Assembly: GCF_010389155.1 (NCBI RefSeq)
Contig: NC_057767.1
Coordinates: 4,881,765-4,945,764 of the forward strand
Length of the DNA stretch: 64,000 bases
Direction: 5' to 3'
Origin: Erigeron canadensis
Taxonomy: Eukaryota; Streptophyta; Magnoliopsida; Asterales; Asteraceae
Position 1 is the first letter of the stretch; each line of letters opens with the position of its first letter. The position numbers and the translations under genes are program-made. Below are positions 42,181-54,010 of the stretch, piece by piece. The notes beneath the pieces are model-generated. The model did no database searches, was not told the DNA's origin, and saw only the letters and a list, made by a program, of their open reading frames with translations.

Positions 42181-42687
42181 TAGAGATAGACTAATAGGTC
42201 CCTCCGATAGGACTGTGGGTGAGTTTGTGTGGAGCATGAGTCTTGCGTTGAAATCTCTTTATCGGTCTAAAAGTATATAAAATTAAATCATTAATAATGA
42301 GAAAAATTTAGTATATTTTTTATGTTTAATGGTGAGGTAAAGTTTTTTGCCATTTGCTACGTAAAATGTTGGGATATTTCATTCATATTTCAAATTTTGT
42401 TTTTGTAAGCGGTCTCTATTTTCACATCTATTATTTCCTCTGTTAGGTTTTCCAAATCGAATATGGCTATTTTCAGTTTTTCACCCTCACCAAGTATTCG
42501 AGTCGACCGATATGGGGTCGTTCCAATAGCTAAAAGTCATCTTGTGAACAAAGCAATTTGACCGATTTCAGAGTTGGATGCTCAATTGAAAAAAAATTCC
42601 CAAAAAATAACTCCATTTCCTTCCGACAAAAATTAAAAATAAAAAAGGCCCCCTTTTTATATTGGAGGTATTAACTTTTTTTTTATT
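42181..42687. other. Intergenic, no gene recognised
   Basis: Short flank between the hAT MITE and the ATT microsatellite. Nothing supported. Confidence 0.45.
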
Positions 42688-42705
42688 TTATTATTATTAT
42701 TATTA

Positions 42706-42754
<49 letters not shown>
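42688..42754 (+). repeat. (ATT)n microsatellite
   Basis: About 20 trinucleotide units with one interruption. Confidence 0.9.
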
Positions 42755-42756
<2 letters not shown>

Positions 42757-42984
42757 AGTTTTAATATAGTTTTTTTTTACTAAAATAATGGTTGTTGGAC
42801 ATTGTCAGGATACCGCCGCTGGTAGCGGCGACTATTTAACACCGTCTTACTACCGTCGTTGGCTAATGTGCCACGACCATACAATAACGTGCACTGGAGT
42901 ATCTCCTACTCGCTCCGCCGCCACCATCAAGTAAGAACGTACAACATAACCATCAAGTACAATTGTACAAACATGCTATTTTTG

Positions 42985-44105
42985 TTGCCCTCAAAACTAG
43001 AAGCGTAGACTTGACAAATGTTCGGGTCGGTAAAGGTAAGGTTCAAGAGTGGGACATGATGATGTATTCCATCCGGCACAACCCCTTTTTGCACTATTGA
43101 TAATTAAGATGTTTTGGGTAGTCACCAACTCAGCATATTACTCATGATCACTGCTCCGAGCATGTTCTCCATCCGCCACCTATGGTGTTCCCGAATCCCG
43201 ATTATGACCATTCACCCACATGATCTTAAAGCACGCAAGTATTTACACCATTGTGCTGCACCATAGGCTCCATGAACCGCACCAGCACAAACCATGACTT
43301 CGACTTTAGTGAAGTTGTCCTTATATTCTAATGGAAGAATTACGGCATGCTTGGGGTAGCTAGGTCCTACGTTTCCTGGCATCCTTGGGAACTTTTTTTT
43401 TACTTAACGGATATTTCTGAACTTTTTTACAACTTTCAGTCTGTAACAGAATCGTATCCCGATTAGCAAAAATGAACAAATGGTCATCACTCATCAGTTA
43501 ATAAGTGTTATGAGGGAGTATAAATTGCTCGCTTTGGTACCTACGCAAGAAAGGAAGAATATAATACTGTTCACTTCAGCCCATTTCATCACAAACTCAC
43601 AACTAAAAGCTTGTTGTCCATCAACTATAACACCATTTTCCTGCAGGAGATATGAACTTGGTGCATACCATCGTCTGACGGACAACATCTAGTCTGACGG
43701 ACAATTGCTTCTTCAGTTCTATGCAATCACATTGGCTATTAGTACACGGCCTGTAATATACTAATATCTAGTTCTTTCTGCACCCGGCCCATTACCACCT
43801 GTTTGAGGTAGGCTTCCGTTGCTTTAAAACGAGCCCAATGAACACCAAATGGAAGATGGAGCCTGAACTTTATTCTTCAACACATCATACTCTATTGAGT
43901 CAGCATAGCATGACGAACCCCCAGAACCACCAGTCCTGCACCTGTGGAGCCTGTAATGTGATGGGCCTGCCCTGGTCAAATATGACAATGTTGTTCAGGT
44001 GAGTCACTGCCATGTACATAGCAACAATGGCCATGTTGGTCAAAAGAAGTTTCCAATTCCAGCGACTACTTACATCAGATTCTATTGAATAATAAAAGAA
44101 CAAGT
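42985..44105 (-). pseudogene. Glyoxal oxidase / galactose-oxidase-like (GLOX) pseudogene
   Basis: Pieces in order on the minus strand match plant glyoxal oxidase-like proteins, secreted copper-radical enzymes of the cell wall. They are WNWKLLLTNMAIVAMYMA near 44050, SIEYDV and QTGG near 43900-43790, RRWYAPSS near 43670, FIFANRDTILL near 43460, a MPGNVGPSYPKHAVILPLEY block near 43360, and ILIINSAKRGCAGWN near 43090. Frame changes and internal stops separate the pieces, and both ends are missing, including the signal peptide and C-terminal copper ligands. It is a decayed copy with no coding function expected. Confidence 0.75.
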
Positions 44106-44356
44106 ATGAAGCAAACTAGTGATCTATAAGATGCAAAAAACAATAATTTAGAAGCATTAGAGTGTTCGGCATTTGAGCTGGAAAAAAATATGGAATTTCA
44201 AGCAATTGGTCCATCCTAAATCGATATACAAGTAGGATCACAAAAAAAGTTTACCCTAAGATTATACAACTCTTTTGGACAGCAAAAAGTACCTAGCTGA
44301 ACCGATCGCTAAATATTCGATCAATGAACAATAAAGTATTGTTAGACACAATTAAG

Positions 44357-44360
<4 letters not shown>

Positions 44361-44401
<41 letters not shown>
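44361..44401. repeat. TA microsatellite
   Basis: About 20 alternating AT units, lying between the GLOX pseudogene and the RGLG fragment. Confidence 0.9.
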
Positions 44402-44404
<3 letters not shown>

Positions 44405-44428
44405 GTCACATATACACATATATTACGT

Positions 44429-44967
44429 TTAATAAAGCTTGATTCTGATCTCTATGTGACTCCGGCAAATAGGGCACAGTTGAAGGTCTGTGCCGCATCC
44501 ACAACATGTCTGAGAAAACAGAATGAATCACGAAATAAGTTATCTTAACTGAACGTGTATTCAGCTAAGTTAAGATTAGAGATGGCACGATGAGGGTCAG
44601 GGGAGTTTGGTAATGGGTTTAGATTAAATTGGGCTTTTATAGCACCCTTATTTCAATAATTAGTTCATAAATGATTACTCTATTGGTTATGATTACAAAA
44701 ACCACCATTTTACAAAAATAACTATAACATTCAATGTCATATAGTATATATTAAAATTACAATTTGGGCAAATTTCAACCCGCTGGACCCGTTCCCCTCT
44801 TTTAGCTTTACTTTTGGACTCGTTTGAGATACAACACTGGCCAAATCAGCCATTAATAGTAAGGTGGTTGAAGTTGCCACCTCTATTTAGGGTATATGCC
44901 AATAATGTACCTGATGCCCACAGCCAAACGCCATATCCTTTTTGACAGTTATGCAGATGGGACAAAG
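44429..44967 (-). pseudogene. RGLG-type RING E3 ubiquitin ligase, last two exons only
   Basis: Two exons with intact splice sites, 44911-44967 and 44429-44509. Together they encode a RING finger of the RGLG family: LCPIC...KDMAFGCGHQ, then TCCGCGTDLQLCPICRS and the terminal IRIKLY. All RING cysteines and the histidine are present. The upstream vWA/copine exons that bind substrate are absent; the next sequence upstream belongs to an LRR-kinase gene. It is thus a well-preserved 3' fragment. It could only be expressed by read-through or splicing from upstream. Confidence 0.78.
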
Positions 44968-45365
44968 CTGCAAAGAATATACAAGGAAAGTCATAACATC
45001 TTAAACTTGTAGCACACATAAAATATAAACTTCTAAGATGAAGTGAAATTATTGCTAATCATGTAATTCCCATTTATATTGGAATATATAATTTTTTTGG
45101 AAAAAAATAGGGATATTTCATTTCTTTTTTATGAACAAGAAAGATTATATTTTCTTCCATATGGTAGTTGATACCTTGTAAAAATATTCTAACATTCGAA
45201 AAAATTCGCGACTATTTCCTCAACTATTTAATGATAATTTTAGAAATCAAATAATATGTAACTGAATCCAATACTAGTGCCAGTTGAATGTCATTTAGGG
45301 GCTTAATAGAAATGAAAACAGTTTAGGAACTAAAAAATTGTCTAATATATGAAGTTATGAACCCT

Positions 45366-46880
45366 TCAAGAAATAGGTGATGAATTAGTAAGTTCAAAAA
45401 TTAAACAGGAAAAAGTATGATGGATTCTGACACTGACATTGTTATCGGAGGTAGATGTCCCTTGATAACTTGTGTTAGCCGATTTATTTCTTTTCTCGAA
45501 AGTAGGGGCACTTGATTGGAAACTAGTTGATCGCGAATCTACGACACTGTCATCCAGAAATGTATCTACAAGGTACTCGGGCCGAGTAATAACGCCAGTA
45601 GCTTCTATGTCTCCTGAAAGGATTGCCACTACTTGTGACATTGATGGACGTTGCGTTGGTGAGGTTTGGGTGCATAAGAGGGCTACTTTCAACACTCTTC
45701 TTACTTCATTTTCATCATATTCAGACAGCTTTTTGTCCACTAACTCAAGTTCGGTACCAGCTTCATGCAAGTTCCATGCCTAGAAGCATGTCAAATGAAT
45801 TAGAATATCAGATAGATGGAATTGTGCCTTTCACAATTAATAAAAAGGCGGGTTAGACAATAGGATAGAATGGGTTAGGTTAACCAATCAACATATTATG
45901 ACTCCTTTTATGAACTTTTTAAGAAAAAAATTTAGAATAAACGGCCTAAATCGTCCTTGTGGTTTACCCTAATAATCACGTTTCATCCTTAACTATTTGA
46001 AATGACACTGGTAGTCCTTTTGGGAAGGATAAGGATCAAGTTATGTCCTTTATGCAAACAGACATTTTCTCCCATCCGTTAACTCTCTCACGTGATTTCC
46101 CCGTGAGCTCATTTATGTCTTTTGACACCTATAAAGGACCATTAGTGATTAAAAAAAAAAAATTCCAGCTTTTTGTTTCTCTTTCTTCTTCTTCTTCATA
46201 CATACAAACATACATAACCTCTTCCAACCACCACCAATTATCCCTAACCACCACCAAAACACCACCAATTATCCCTAACCACCACCAAAACAAACACATA
46301 TATATATTACATATTTAATTTAATATACATATATATGACACCAACAATACATCAGTATCTTTAACTTGATAGTAAAAAAAATTGTAATTCAATACACCAC
46401 CACAGGCCACTTTGTGGTTATTTCCCGGCCAACATACGGTCGATCAAACCAAAACAAGGAACTCAAAATCCGACCAAAAGAAAGAAAGGACAGTCAACGG
46501 TGGTGGTGGATTATAGAAGTTCAGAATAAATCCAAACAGTCGCCGGAACGTCATTGCTCACACCAGCCACCGTCGACCACTGTCATCAGATCACTGCCGT
46601 TTGCCCATGGACCTAAACCCCATGATTCTGATCCGATATCATCGATAATGAAACGAAGAACTTCAGCCAGCCCAGAAACCTTAAATCGTGATTCCGGCCA
46701 AAAACCCTAAATCCGGCCAGATTCCGACCAACCTAGCCCAGCCCTATTTCCGGCAACTGTTTGGCCAATCCGATCTATCTCATATGTATGTGCGAACTTC
46801 TGGAAAGTAAACAATATATATGATATATATATAGATATGCGTATATATATATTCTCCTTTCAAACTTTGGGAATGTTATA

Positions 46881-46919
<39 letters not shown>

Positions 46920-49328
46920 TATAATCATGACTCTTACTTGGTAAATATTGATTTGCTATCCAGGTGTTTGTTAATTTCCATGAAAGAAGCTAAGAAGGCA
47001 GTTAAGAATTGAAAGGGGTAATTAAACCTGATTACATCTTTTTTCTTCTAAAAGAATAAAATCATATATGTGATTCAAAGGTAGATGTTGATTTGTGTCT
47101 TATGAGATAGAAATCTGATCATGGGTGTGTGTTTTTTCAAAGGTAAATGTCGATTTTTTTTTTGTGAGATGATAATATGATTCCATAAGTATAATAAGAA
47201 AATCAATATGATAGTATATTTTATGATAATTTTGTTTCTAGAAAGATAAAAAGTAAAAAAATTATTTATCTGGGTTTTGGTATACAAGATAGAAGATGGA
47301 AGATAGAAATAAAAAATAATTATCATCAATGGTCCTTTATAGGTGGAAAAGACACAAATACCCTCACGTGGAAAACACGTGAGAAAGTTAACGGATGAGA
47401 GAAAACGTCCGTTTGCATAAAGGACATAACTTGATCCTTATCCTCCCAAAAGGACTTCCAGTGTCATTTCAGATAGTTAAGGATGAAACTTGATTATTAG
47501 GGTAAACCACAAGGACGATTTAGGCCGTTTACTCAAAAATTTATTTATTTATTAAAGATGATAAGGAAAATACATATACAGAAGAAAATGAAGCATACCC
47601 ATTCCAGAAGATATACTTTCTCATCTTTTAAAGTTGAATCAGAATTAGGCCTTCCACTGATAATCTCTAAAGCTACAACTCCAAAGCTGAATACATCAGC
47701 CTTTTTTGTAAGGTGTCCACGCATTGCGTATTCTGGTGCGAGATACCCACTATATAGTGTATCATTAACACCATGTCAACTTGTTATTACTCAAATCAGA
47801 ATTAGTTCAAAACTGTCATAGAGGGATTGAAAAATGGGCTGGCCAACCGATTATGGTAATGGGTCAAAAGCGGTAGCATGCAATTCTGGATGAAATGGGT
47901 CAGCTCGGGTAGACATGAAGACATATCTTGTCCTTTTTAATAGTTAGTTAAAGAGATATATATGACTTAATAAACTATATAGTTACAAGATTAAAAATTT
48001 ATAGATAACAATTTAAGAGGTTATATGCATTTGAAAATAAACTTGGTTCGAACTATCTTTGTTTCAGCTAAAAAGTATACTTGAACCATTTAAGATTTAA
48101 TATAACATAGATCAACCCATTAATATGTTAATGGGCTCAAAGTTCCACTACTAATGTTATATAGTACTCTAGGCTTTTCACGATTAGAAGTAATACAGAG
48201 TTTTTCTTACATTGTGCCAGCAACGCGTGTACTCATGTGTGTTTGGTTGTCATCGTGAAGTCTGGCCAAACCAAAATCTGAGATCTTGGGGATCATATGA
48301 GAATCAAGTAGAACGTTGCTAGCTTTAACATCTCGGTGTATAATCGAAGTTCGAGATTCCTCATGCAGATGTACAAGACCACGTGCTACCCCGAGGCATA
48401 TTTCAAAGCGGGTGTACCAACTAAGAGACAAGCTATATTTTCCTGCACACATAAACCCATATTTTGGGATTAGTATTATACTATACTAGTTCATTTTTAA
48501 ACCGTACTTATGAAGGGACTATGTAGAGATGGCATTGTCGACCAATTAGATACCAATGGGTCAATTGGGTTTTATATTCAATAGGTAAAATGGTTAACGC
48601 TAAAAATTAAACTTAAACGGGTCAAATGGGAACGGTCAAAACATATAACAAAACCGAAATGGACCAAATGGGTCAAACTGCTCAAAGGTCACCTGACATG
48701 TAATTAAATGCATAAAACCTCCTACATTTCTTTATTGCAAAAAATGCTTAGATAATATAGTTTCTAATCATACCTATCACATCAAATATATATAATATTT
48801 TGATAATGCATAAATAAAAAAGTTTGCAGGCCAGCCTAACCCATTGTGGCCTATTGCCCAACCCGCCCACGTTGCAATTTTTATAATGCAATATGCTACT
48901 TCTCACCAAATAATGCTTGATCAAGACTCTTGTTCTCGAGATACTCGTACACAAGAAGCCGGTTCACTCCATGAATGCAGCATCCGTACAACTTCACAAG
49001 GTTACGATGTTGGACAACAGATAAGGTTGCAATTTCAGCCTCAAACTGACTCTTTCCCTGGTGGGAAGCAACGGAGAGCTGCTTAACAGCTATTAGTCTC
49101 CCATCATTTAGTGCACCCTGTTCACCATCCGAGAGAATTTAGGAGGTTTAATACTTTGACTCTGACTGGATGAAGCAAATATGTATTCTTGATATAATGC
49201 ATAAACTACCTTATAAACAGGTCCAAAACCTCCCTCGCCAAGCTTATTTGCAGTACTAAAATTACCTGTTGCATCTCTGAGCTCTCTATAACTAAAGGTG
49301 TATGGTTTAGCATCAATTCCCAAAAACT
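45366..49328 (-). CDS. LRR-VIII-2 receptor-like kinase, cytoplasmic half only
   Basis: Five exons with GT/AG ends and matching phases: 49210-49328, 48907-49117, 48211-48442, 47599-47749 and 45366-45779. They encode a complete kinase domain: [68 protein letters not shown] and ADVFSFG, then [17 protein letters not shown]. This matches the malectin/LRR group VIII-2 (At1g56140 type). The LRR, malectin and membrane exons are not found upstream, where kinase copy 4 begins within 360 bases. The first exon starts at a splice acceptor, so no native start codon is visible. Intron 4 holds a 1600-base Mutator-like element. Catalytic residues are intact, so the kinase could work if transcribed, but it is probably a truncated duplicate. 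Confidence 0.78.
45935..47534. mobile_element. Non-autonomous Mutator-like element (1600 bp)
   Basis: Long terminal inverted repeats of about 200 bases (45935-46145 and 47325-47534), starting GAATAAACGGCCTAAATCG and ending with the complement of GAGTAAACGGCCTAAATCG. It is flanked by an exact 9-base duplication, AAAAATTTA, at 45926-45934 and 47535-47543. Both are hallmarks of the Mutator superfamily. No transposase. The interior has a 114-codon frame (46366-46710) and TA arrays; captured host sequence (Pack-MULE) is possible but not shown. Confidence 0.88.
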
Positions 49329-49681
49329 CTACAAATCAGTGAAGCATGTTAGTGACTAAAACTTGCATTTATTCTAACTTCTGTTTAGTTATTGGACTAT
49401 GCCACGAGAAACGATTTAAAAAGGGGATAATCAATGGTGCACCAGTGTACTTTTCTCATTGCACGCAGTTGCACCATAAACTCTTTTATTGCCTTATATC
49501 CCCCCCAAACTTTTAAATTTTATACACAGATCATACATACATGTGTGACCTAATGACCTGTTGTACCGGTTAAAATCATTTTATATATATTTGATTCTTG
49601 CCACCAGTCCCCAGTGACCTGATGACCCGTTGTACCGGTCCAAATCATCTGTATTTGTAGGTCTATTTATGGACTAGCCAA

Positions 49682-50785
49682 TTAAAAAGAATCTGCACAC
49701 ATAAATGGGGGGACTGGAATACCTGAGTTTTCAACAGGGGCCCTAAAGGAAAACACATCAAATATTCTTCCAAATATCATCTTGCCTGGTGTTTGCAACC
49801 AATTATTGGTTTTCTGTTGCAAGGATAACACGGATTGAGCCAGTAGAGATTCAAGATTAAAAACAACCTCAGTCATGGTAGGACGTCGATTTGGATGATT
49901 ATCCAAGCATCTTTCGGCTATCCGAGCAAACCCTTTTAAACATTTTGGAGATATCTCCCTACGTATACCCGAATAAACTATTTGCTTTAAGTTCCCTTCT
50001 TTAATTGAATCTTGTATCCATGTTGCTAGACCATATTCAAAAGTCTTATCCAATGGTCTCTTTTGACACAACACTTCAAACAATACCACCCCAAAAGCAT
50101 ACACATCAGACTTTCTTGTCAACTTTCCGGTGGCAAAATAGTTTGGATCAATATACCCAAAAGTGCCTTTAACTAGTGTGTTGACATAAGTTGATGGTTG
50201 GTTTGTTGGACCTATTCTAGCTAACCCAAAATCCGAAATTTTTGCCGCCCAACTTTCATGTAACAAAATATTTGAGCTCTTGACATCTCTATGTATAACA
50301 CCGAACTCAATACCTGTACCAGTGTGAAGATAGTCTAAACCACGGGCCGCACCAATGCAAATCTTGAGTCGCTCAAGCCAAGAAAGATGGATATGGAATT
50401 TATGTAGATGATCCTCAAGTGTTCCGTTGGGCATGTATTCATACACAAGGATCATTTCATTTTCATAATTCGAGTAACCAATTAAAGACACCAAATGAGC
50501 ATGACGCAACTTGGAAAGCATTTCAACTTCCGCCCAAAACTCCATCTCCCCTTGATTTGACATCAAATCCAACCTTTTGATTGCAACATCAACACGGGTC
50601 GTTCCTATGCTAATATTGCCTTTGTATACTTTCCCAAAACCCCCTTCCCCCACCACTAATGACTCATTAAAATTATCTGTTGCTAACAGAATTTCATCAA
50701 ACTCGAATCGACAACAACTCTGTGACAATCCAGCTGTGGAGGTAGATGTTTCAGACCCATTTCGATTTCCACTGTCATGAAGCAT
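49682..50785 (-). CDS. FERONIA/CrRLK1L-type receptor-like cytoplasmic kinase, copy 4
   Basis: Single exon, 367 codons, the shortest complete copy. The kinase domain is complete with [11 protein letters not shown] (Glu where other copies have Lys), VAIKRL, HRDVKSSN, DFGLARIG and DPN. The tail has been reduced to about one repeat unit (PVENSGIPVPP), ending MCADSF. A leader acceptor (TATTTTCAG) is kept at 50843, but the matching donor upstream near 51290 has been lost in a deletion of about 30 bases relative to copy 3. It lies directly upstream of the truncated LRR kinase. No membrane segment. Probably active. Confidence 0.92.
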   Translation of the reverse strand: MLHDSGNRNGSETSTSTAGLSQSCCRFEFDEILLATDNFNESLVVGEGGFGKVYKGNISIGTTRVDVAIKRLDLMSNQGEMEFWAEVEMLSKLRHAHLVSLIGYSNYENEMILVYEYMPNGTLEDHLHKFHIHLSWLERLKICIGAARGLDYLHTGTGIEFGVIHRDVKSSNILLHESWAAKISDFGLARIGPTNQPSTYVNTLVKGTFGYIDPNYFATGKLTRKSDVYAFGVVLFEVLCQKRPLDKTFEYGLATWIQDSIKEGNLKQIVYSGIRREISPKCLKGFARIAERCLDNHPNRRPTMTEVVFNLESLLAQSVLSLQQKTNNWLQTPGKMIFGRIFDVFSFRAPVENSGIPVPPFMCADSF

Positions 50786-51667
50786 GATTAAGGACTCGAG
50801 ATATCGAAACGCCTTAATTACCTTATTTAACTAGAGACATTCCTGAAAATAGAGATGGACCCCTCCATTAGTAAACAATAGCTCAAACAACAAAACATGA
50901 CCAAGATTTAGGTGTTGTTTGTTTTTTTAAGATGTAAAATGATTTCATCTGAATTACATCATATATGCAGTTGAAGATAGATATGGTCCAAAAGTCTACA
51001 AGCAGAATGAATATAATTAATTACAAATTATCAAATTCATCTAAAGTTCATTTTAACATCAATTTAACTAAAAATATATAAACTATTGAGATAAATTTTG
51101 ATCATAATCACAATATGATAAAGGAAAATGATAAATCCGAATAGCCTAAAAATCCTCCTAAAACATTAAGAAGGTGACATGTGGTAACCACTAATTGTCA
51201 TTCCTAATCTTGCCCCTGATATGATAAAATGAAGTTTATATTATATTATTAGTAATATTACCGAGTATTTAGCAAACTAACTTTAGTCCATCTTCAAGTC
51301 TAACTATGCTTACGTATTGCTGGGCTTTTGTGCTGCTCTTGTAACTTGTAAGCATTGTTTTAGCTGAAGTGAATGGGCGAATTGGGTGCCGTTTAACCGG
51401 GATCAAACCGGTCAAACAGTCAACTAGGTGAAGACTTCGCCGGAAGAACGGGCTCAAAGCCGGCGAACTGGGTGAGTCAAAAAGATTTACAGTCACCGGA
51501 ATAATTGAAAGCAGAGTGTGGCTGTGTGGGTGATTGTGTTGATGGGGAGATAAGTGATAAGTGGTGTGTCATGTTCCGTAAAAAGTTTCGATATTTTGCT
51601 TTGACTTTTAAAAGGGTAAATTTGTCAAGGGAAGATTTAGCATTTTCTTTCTTTTCTTTTTTACAAA
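50786..51667. other. 5' flank and leader block of kinase copy 4
   Basis: Includes the conserved upstream block at 51280-51500 ('ggtcaaacagtcaac' and 'aaagccggcgaa' words) shared with copies 1-3. The open frame at 51269-51496 is not conserved as protein. Confidence 0.4.
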
Positions 51668-52925
51668 CTAGTATTTATAACCGGGCGTTGGCCTGGAAAA
51701 GATAACGTAAAATTTATAACTCATGGTTATTAAAGAATTTATGTGATAAAAAATAAAGAGAATAAAACTTTTGTGACAAAAGTTAGAAAAATGAAAATTT
51801 AAAAACTAAATAAAACAAAACTATCACTCAAAAAAAATAAAGTTATGTGACAAAAAATAAAAGGTCAAAAGTTTTGTGTAGTTGACAAAAGGTAAAAAAA
51901 ACAAAAGTTAAGTGGTGAAAAGTAAGATAATGAAATTTTCGTGGCAAAAGTTAGAAAAATAAAAGTTTAAAAAGTAAATAAAACCAAACCTTTGTGTGGA
52001 AAGTAAAATAAGCGAAAGTGATGTGGAAAAAAAGTAAAAGGACGAAAACTTTAGTAAAATTATGCAGTAAAAAAAATGAAACTTTCGTGGCAAAAGTTAG
52101 AAAAATGAAAGTTTTAAAGCTAAGTAAAACAAAACTTTCGTGCCAAAAGTAAAAGAAATAAAGTTATGTGACAAAAAGTGAAAAGGTTAAAAGTTTCGTG
52201 TAGTTGACAAAAGTAAAAAAAAAAAGTTATGTGGTAAAAAGTAAGATAATGAAATTTTCGTGGCAAAAATTAAAAAAATAAAAGTATAAAAAGTAAATAA
52301 AACAAAACTTTCGTGCGAAAAGTAAAAGAAACGAAAGCGATGTGGCAAAAAGTAAAAGGGGGAAAACTTAAGTAAATTTATGTGATAAAAAATAAAGAGA
52401 ATGAAACTTTCGTGGTAAATATTAGAAAGTTGAAAATTTAAAAACTAAATAAAACAAAATTTTCGTGCTAAAAGTAAAAGAATTAAAGTTAAGTGAGAAT
52501 TATTAAAAAGGTTAAAAATGTTTCGTGGCAAAAATAGAAAGAGCCAAAAAGTTAATGGTTTACAAAAGTAAAAAAAAAAAAAGACAAAGTTATATGGTGA
52601 AAAGTAAGATAATGAAACTTTTATGGCAAAAGTTAGAAACATAAAAAGTACAAAAAGTAAATAAAACCAAACTTTCGTGCGAAAGGTAAAAGAATGAAAG
52701 TTATGTGGCAAAAAGTATAAGGACGAATAGAAAGTAAGGATAACGAAACTTTTGTGGTAAAAGTTAGAAAAATGAAAGTTTAAAAACTAACTAAAACAAA
52801 CTTTCGTGCGAAAAGTATAAAAAATAAAATAATGTGACAAAAACAAAAAAAATAAAAGTTTTGTGACAGAAATGAAAAAAGTCAAAAAGTTACTATTCTT
52901 AAAAAAAGTCTTCAATTGTTATAAA
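51668..52925 (-). mobile_element. Helitron-like element H1 carrying a minisatellite
   Basis: On the minus strand the 3' end reads a GC-rich hairpin (51681-51696, imperfect), a 9-base spacer, then CTAG (51671-51668) followed by T, as in Helitrons. The body is a C-poor tandem array. The 5' TC end is not proven; the start is placed next to the following element's 3' end. Confidence 0.45.
51752..52815. repeat. Minisatellite, about 130-215 bp units in a two-type alternation
   Basis: Seven recognisable units start near 51752, 51925, 52068, 52243, 52392, 52608 and 52737. They alternate between a type beginning 'gtaagataatgaaa' and one beginning 'aataaagagaatgaaac', giving a higher-order period near 315-365 bases. 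All share 'tttcgtggcaaaagttagaaa'-like words. The plus strand is strongly depleted in C. Confidence 0.75.
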
Positions 52926-54010
52926 CTAGAAAATTTTGGACCCCGCTGCGGGGTCTCAATTCCTTTGTTAAAACGGTTCGTTATTTTAGTATATATGCCG
53001 TGAATTTTCGACAGCTTAATAAAAATAATTTTGCCGTTAATATGTTTGTTTAAAAGTATGCAAGAAAACAAAACGTAACCCGTAGTAGAAACCTGAACTG
53101 GATGTGATATGACAAAAATATTAATATATTAATTCAGATATCAGGTGGATGCGATATAGCAAAATGCAAGTAGTGGTAAGGGGTGTATCACAATAAGGTT
53201 GAATGACAATAAAAAAGTGTGAAAAAAACAAAAGAAGTAACCCGTAATAAAAAATCCGAAAAGGAAAAACAAAACTAAAAAAGAAAAAGACGTGACAAAA
53301 TCCGAACAGGATGCAATGTGGCAAAATCCAAACTATAGGAAACGTGCGATGTGTCACTTTATAACCGATGCGACGTGTAAAGTTTTAATAAGCATGGTGA
53401 CTATTGATAACCATGCCAAAAAAAAAAAAACTCAAAATGGGATCCGTAATGTCAGAATCTAAATAGTGATGCGGGGTATATGATGAATCAATAAAATAGA
53501 TCATATAAGCAAAAAAAATGTATCAAAAAACCAAGGAAAACCAAAAGATAAATAACGAAAATAGAAATAATAAAGAAAAAATTAAATATTGTGTAAAAGT
53601 TTCTAATATATTAATTCAGAACACAAAAGCCAAAAAACTATGATGAACACCAAGAAAAAAACCCCAAACGGGATCCAAAATGGCAAAATCTAAATAGTGA
53701 TGGGGGGTATACGATGAACCAATAGAAAGAAAACACAAAAGCAAAAAACTATGTAATAAACCAACAAAAACCGAAAGAAAAATAACCTCAACGGGATCCG
53801 ATATAGCAAAATCCGAAAAAACGCGGGGTATAGGTGGACCAATAGAAAGAAAACACAAAAGCAAAAAAAAAACTATGTAGAAAACCAAGAAAAACCGAAC
53901 AAAAAATAACCTTAACGGAATCTGATATGACAAAATCTGGGAAAAATGCGGGATACAGGCGAGACCAATAGAACAGCGCCACGTCACGTGGCACTGTTCA
54001 TTGGCGTCGC
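52926..54010 (-). mobile_element. Helitron-like element H2 carrying a second tandem repeat
   Basis: The minus-strand 3' end has a perfect hairpin, GACCCCGC/GCGGGGTC (52939-52955), a 9-base spacer and CTAG (52929-52926) followed by T. The geometry is the same as H1. The 5' end is uncertain; a hairpin GCCACGTCACGTGGC near 53980 may lie close to it. Confidence 0.5.
53440..53990. repeat. Tandem repeat, about 123 bp unit
   Basis: Four units at about 53440, 53671, 53793 and 53918, each starting near 'cgggatccgatatagcaaaat' and carrying 'ccaatagaaagaaaacac' and 'aaccaagaaaaaccgaa'. The first interval is longer (about 230 bases), so a unit may be decayed there. The frame 53616-54083 on the minus strand is repeat-encoded. 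Confidence 0.7.

Noticed and set aside
46366..46710. Frame of 114 codons inside the Mutator-like element
   Set aside because: No transposase or host-protein motif seen; a captured gene fragment is possible but not supported.
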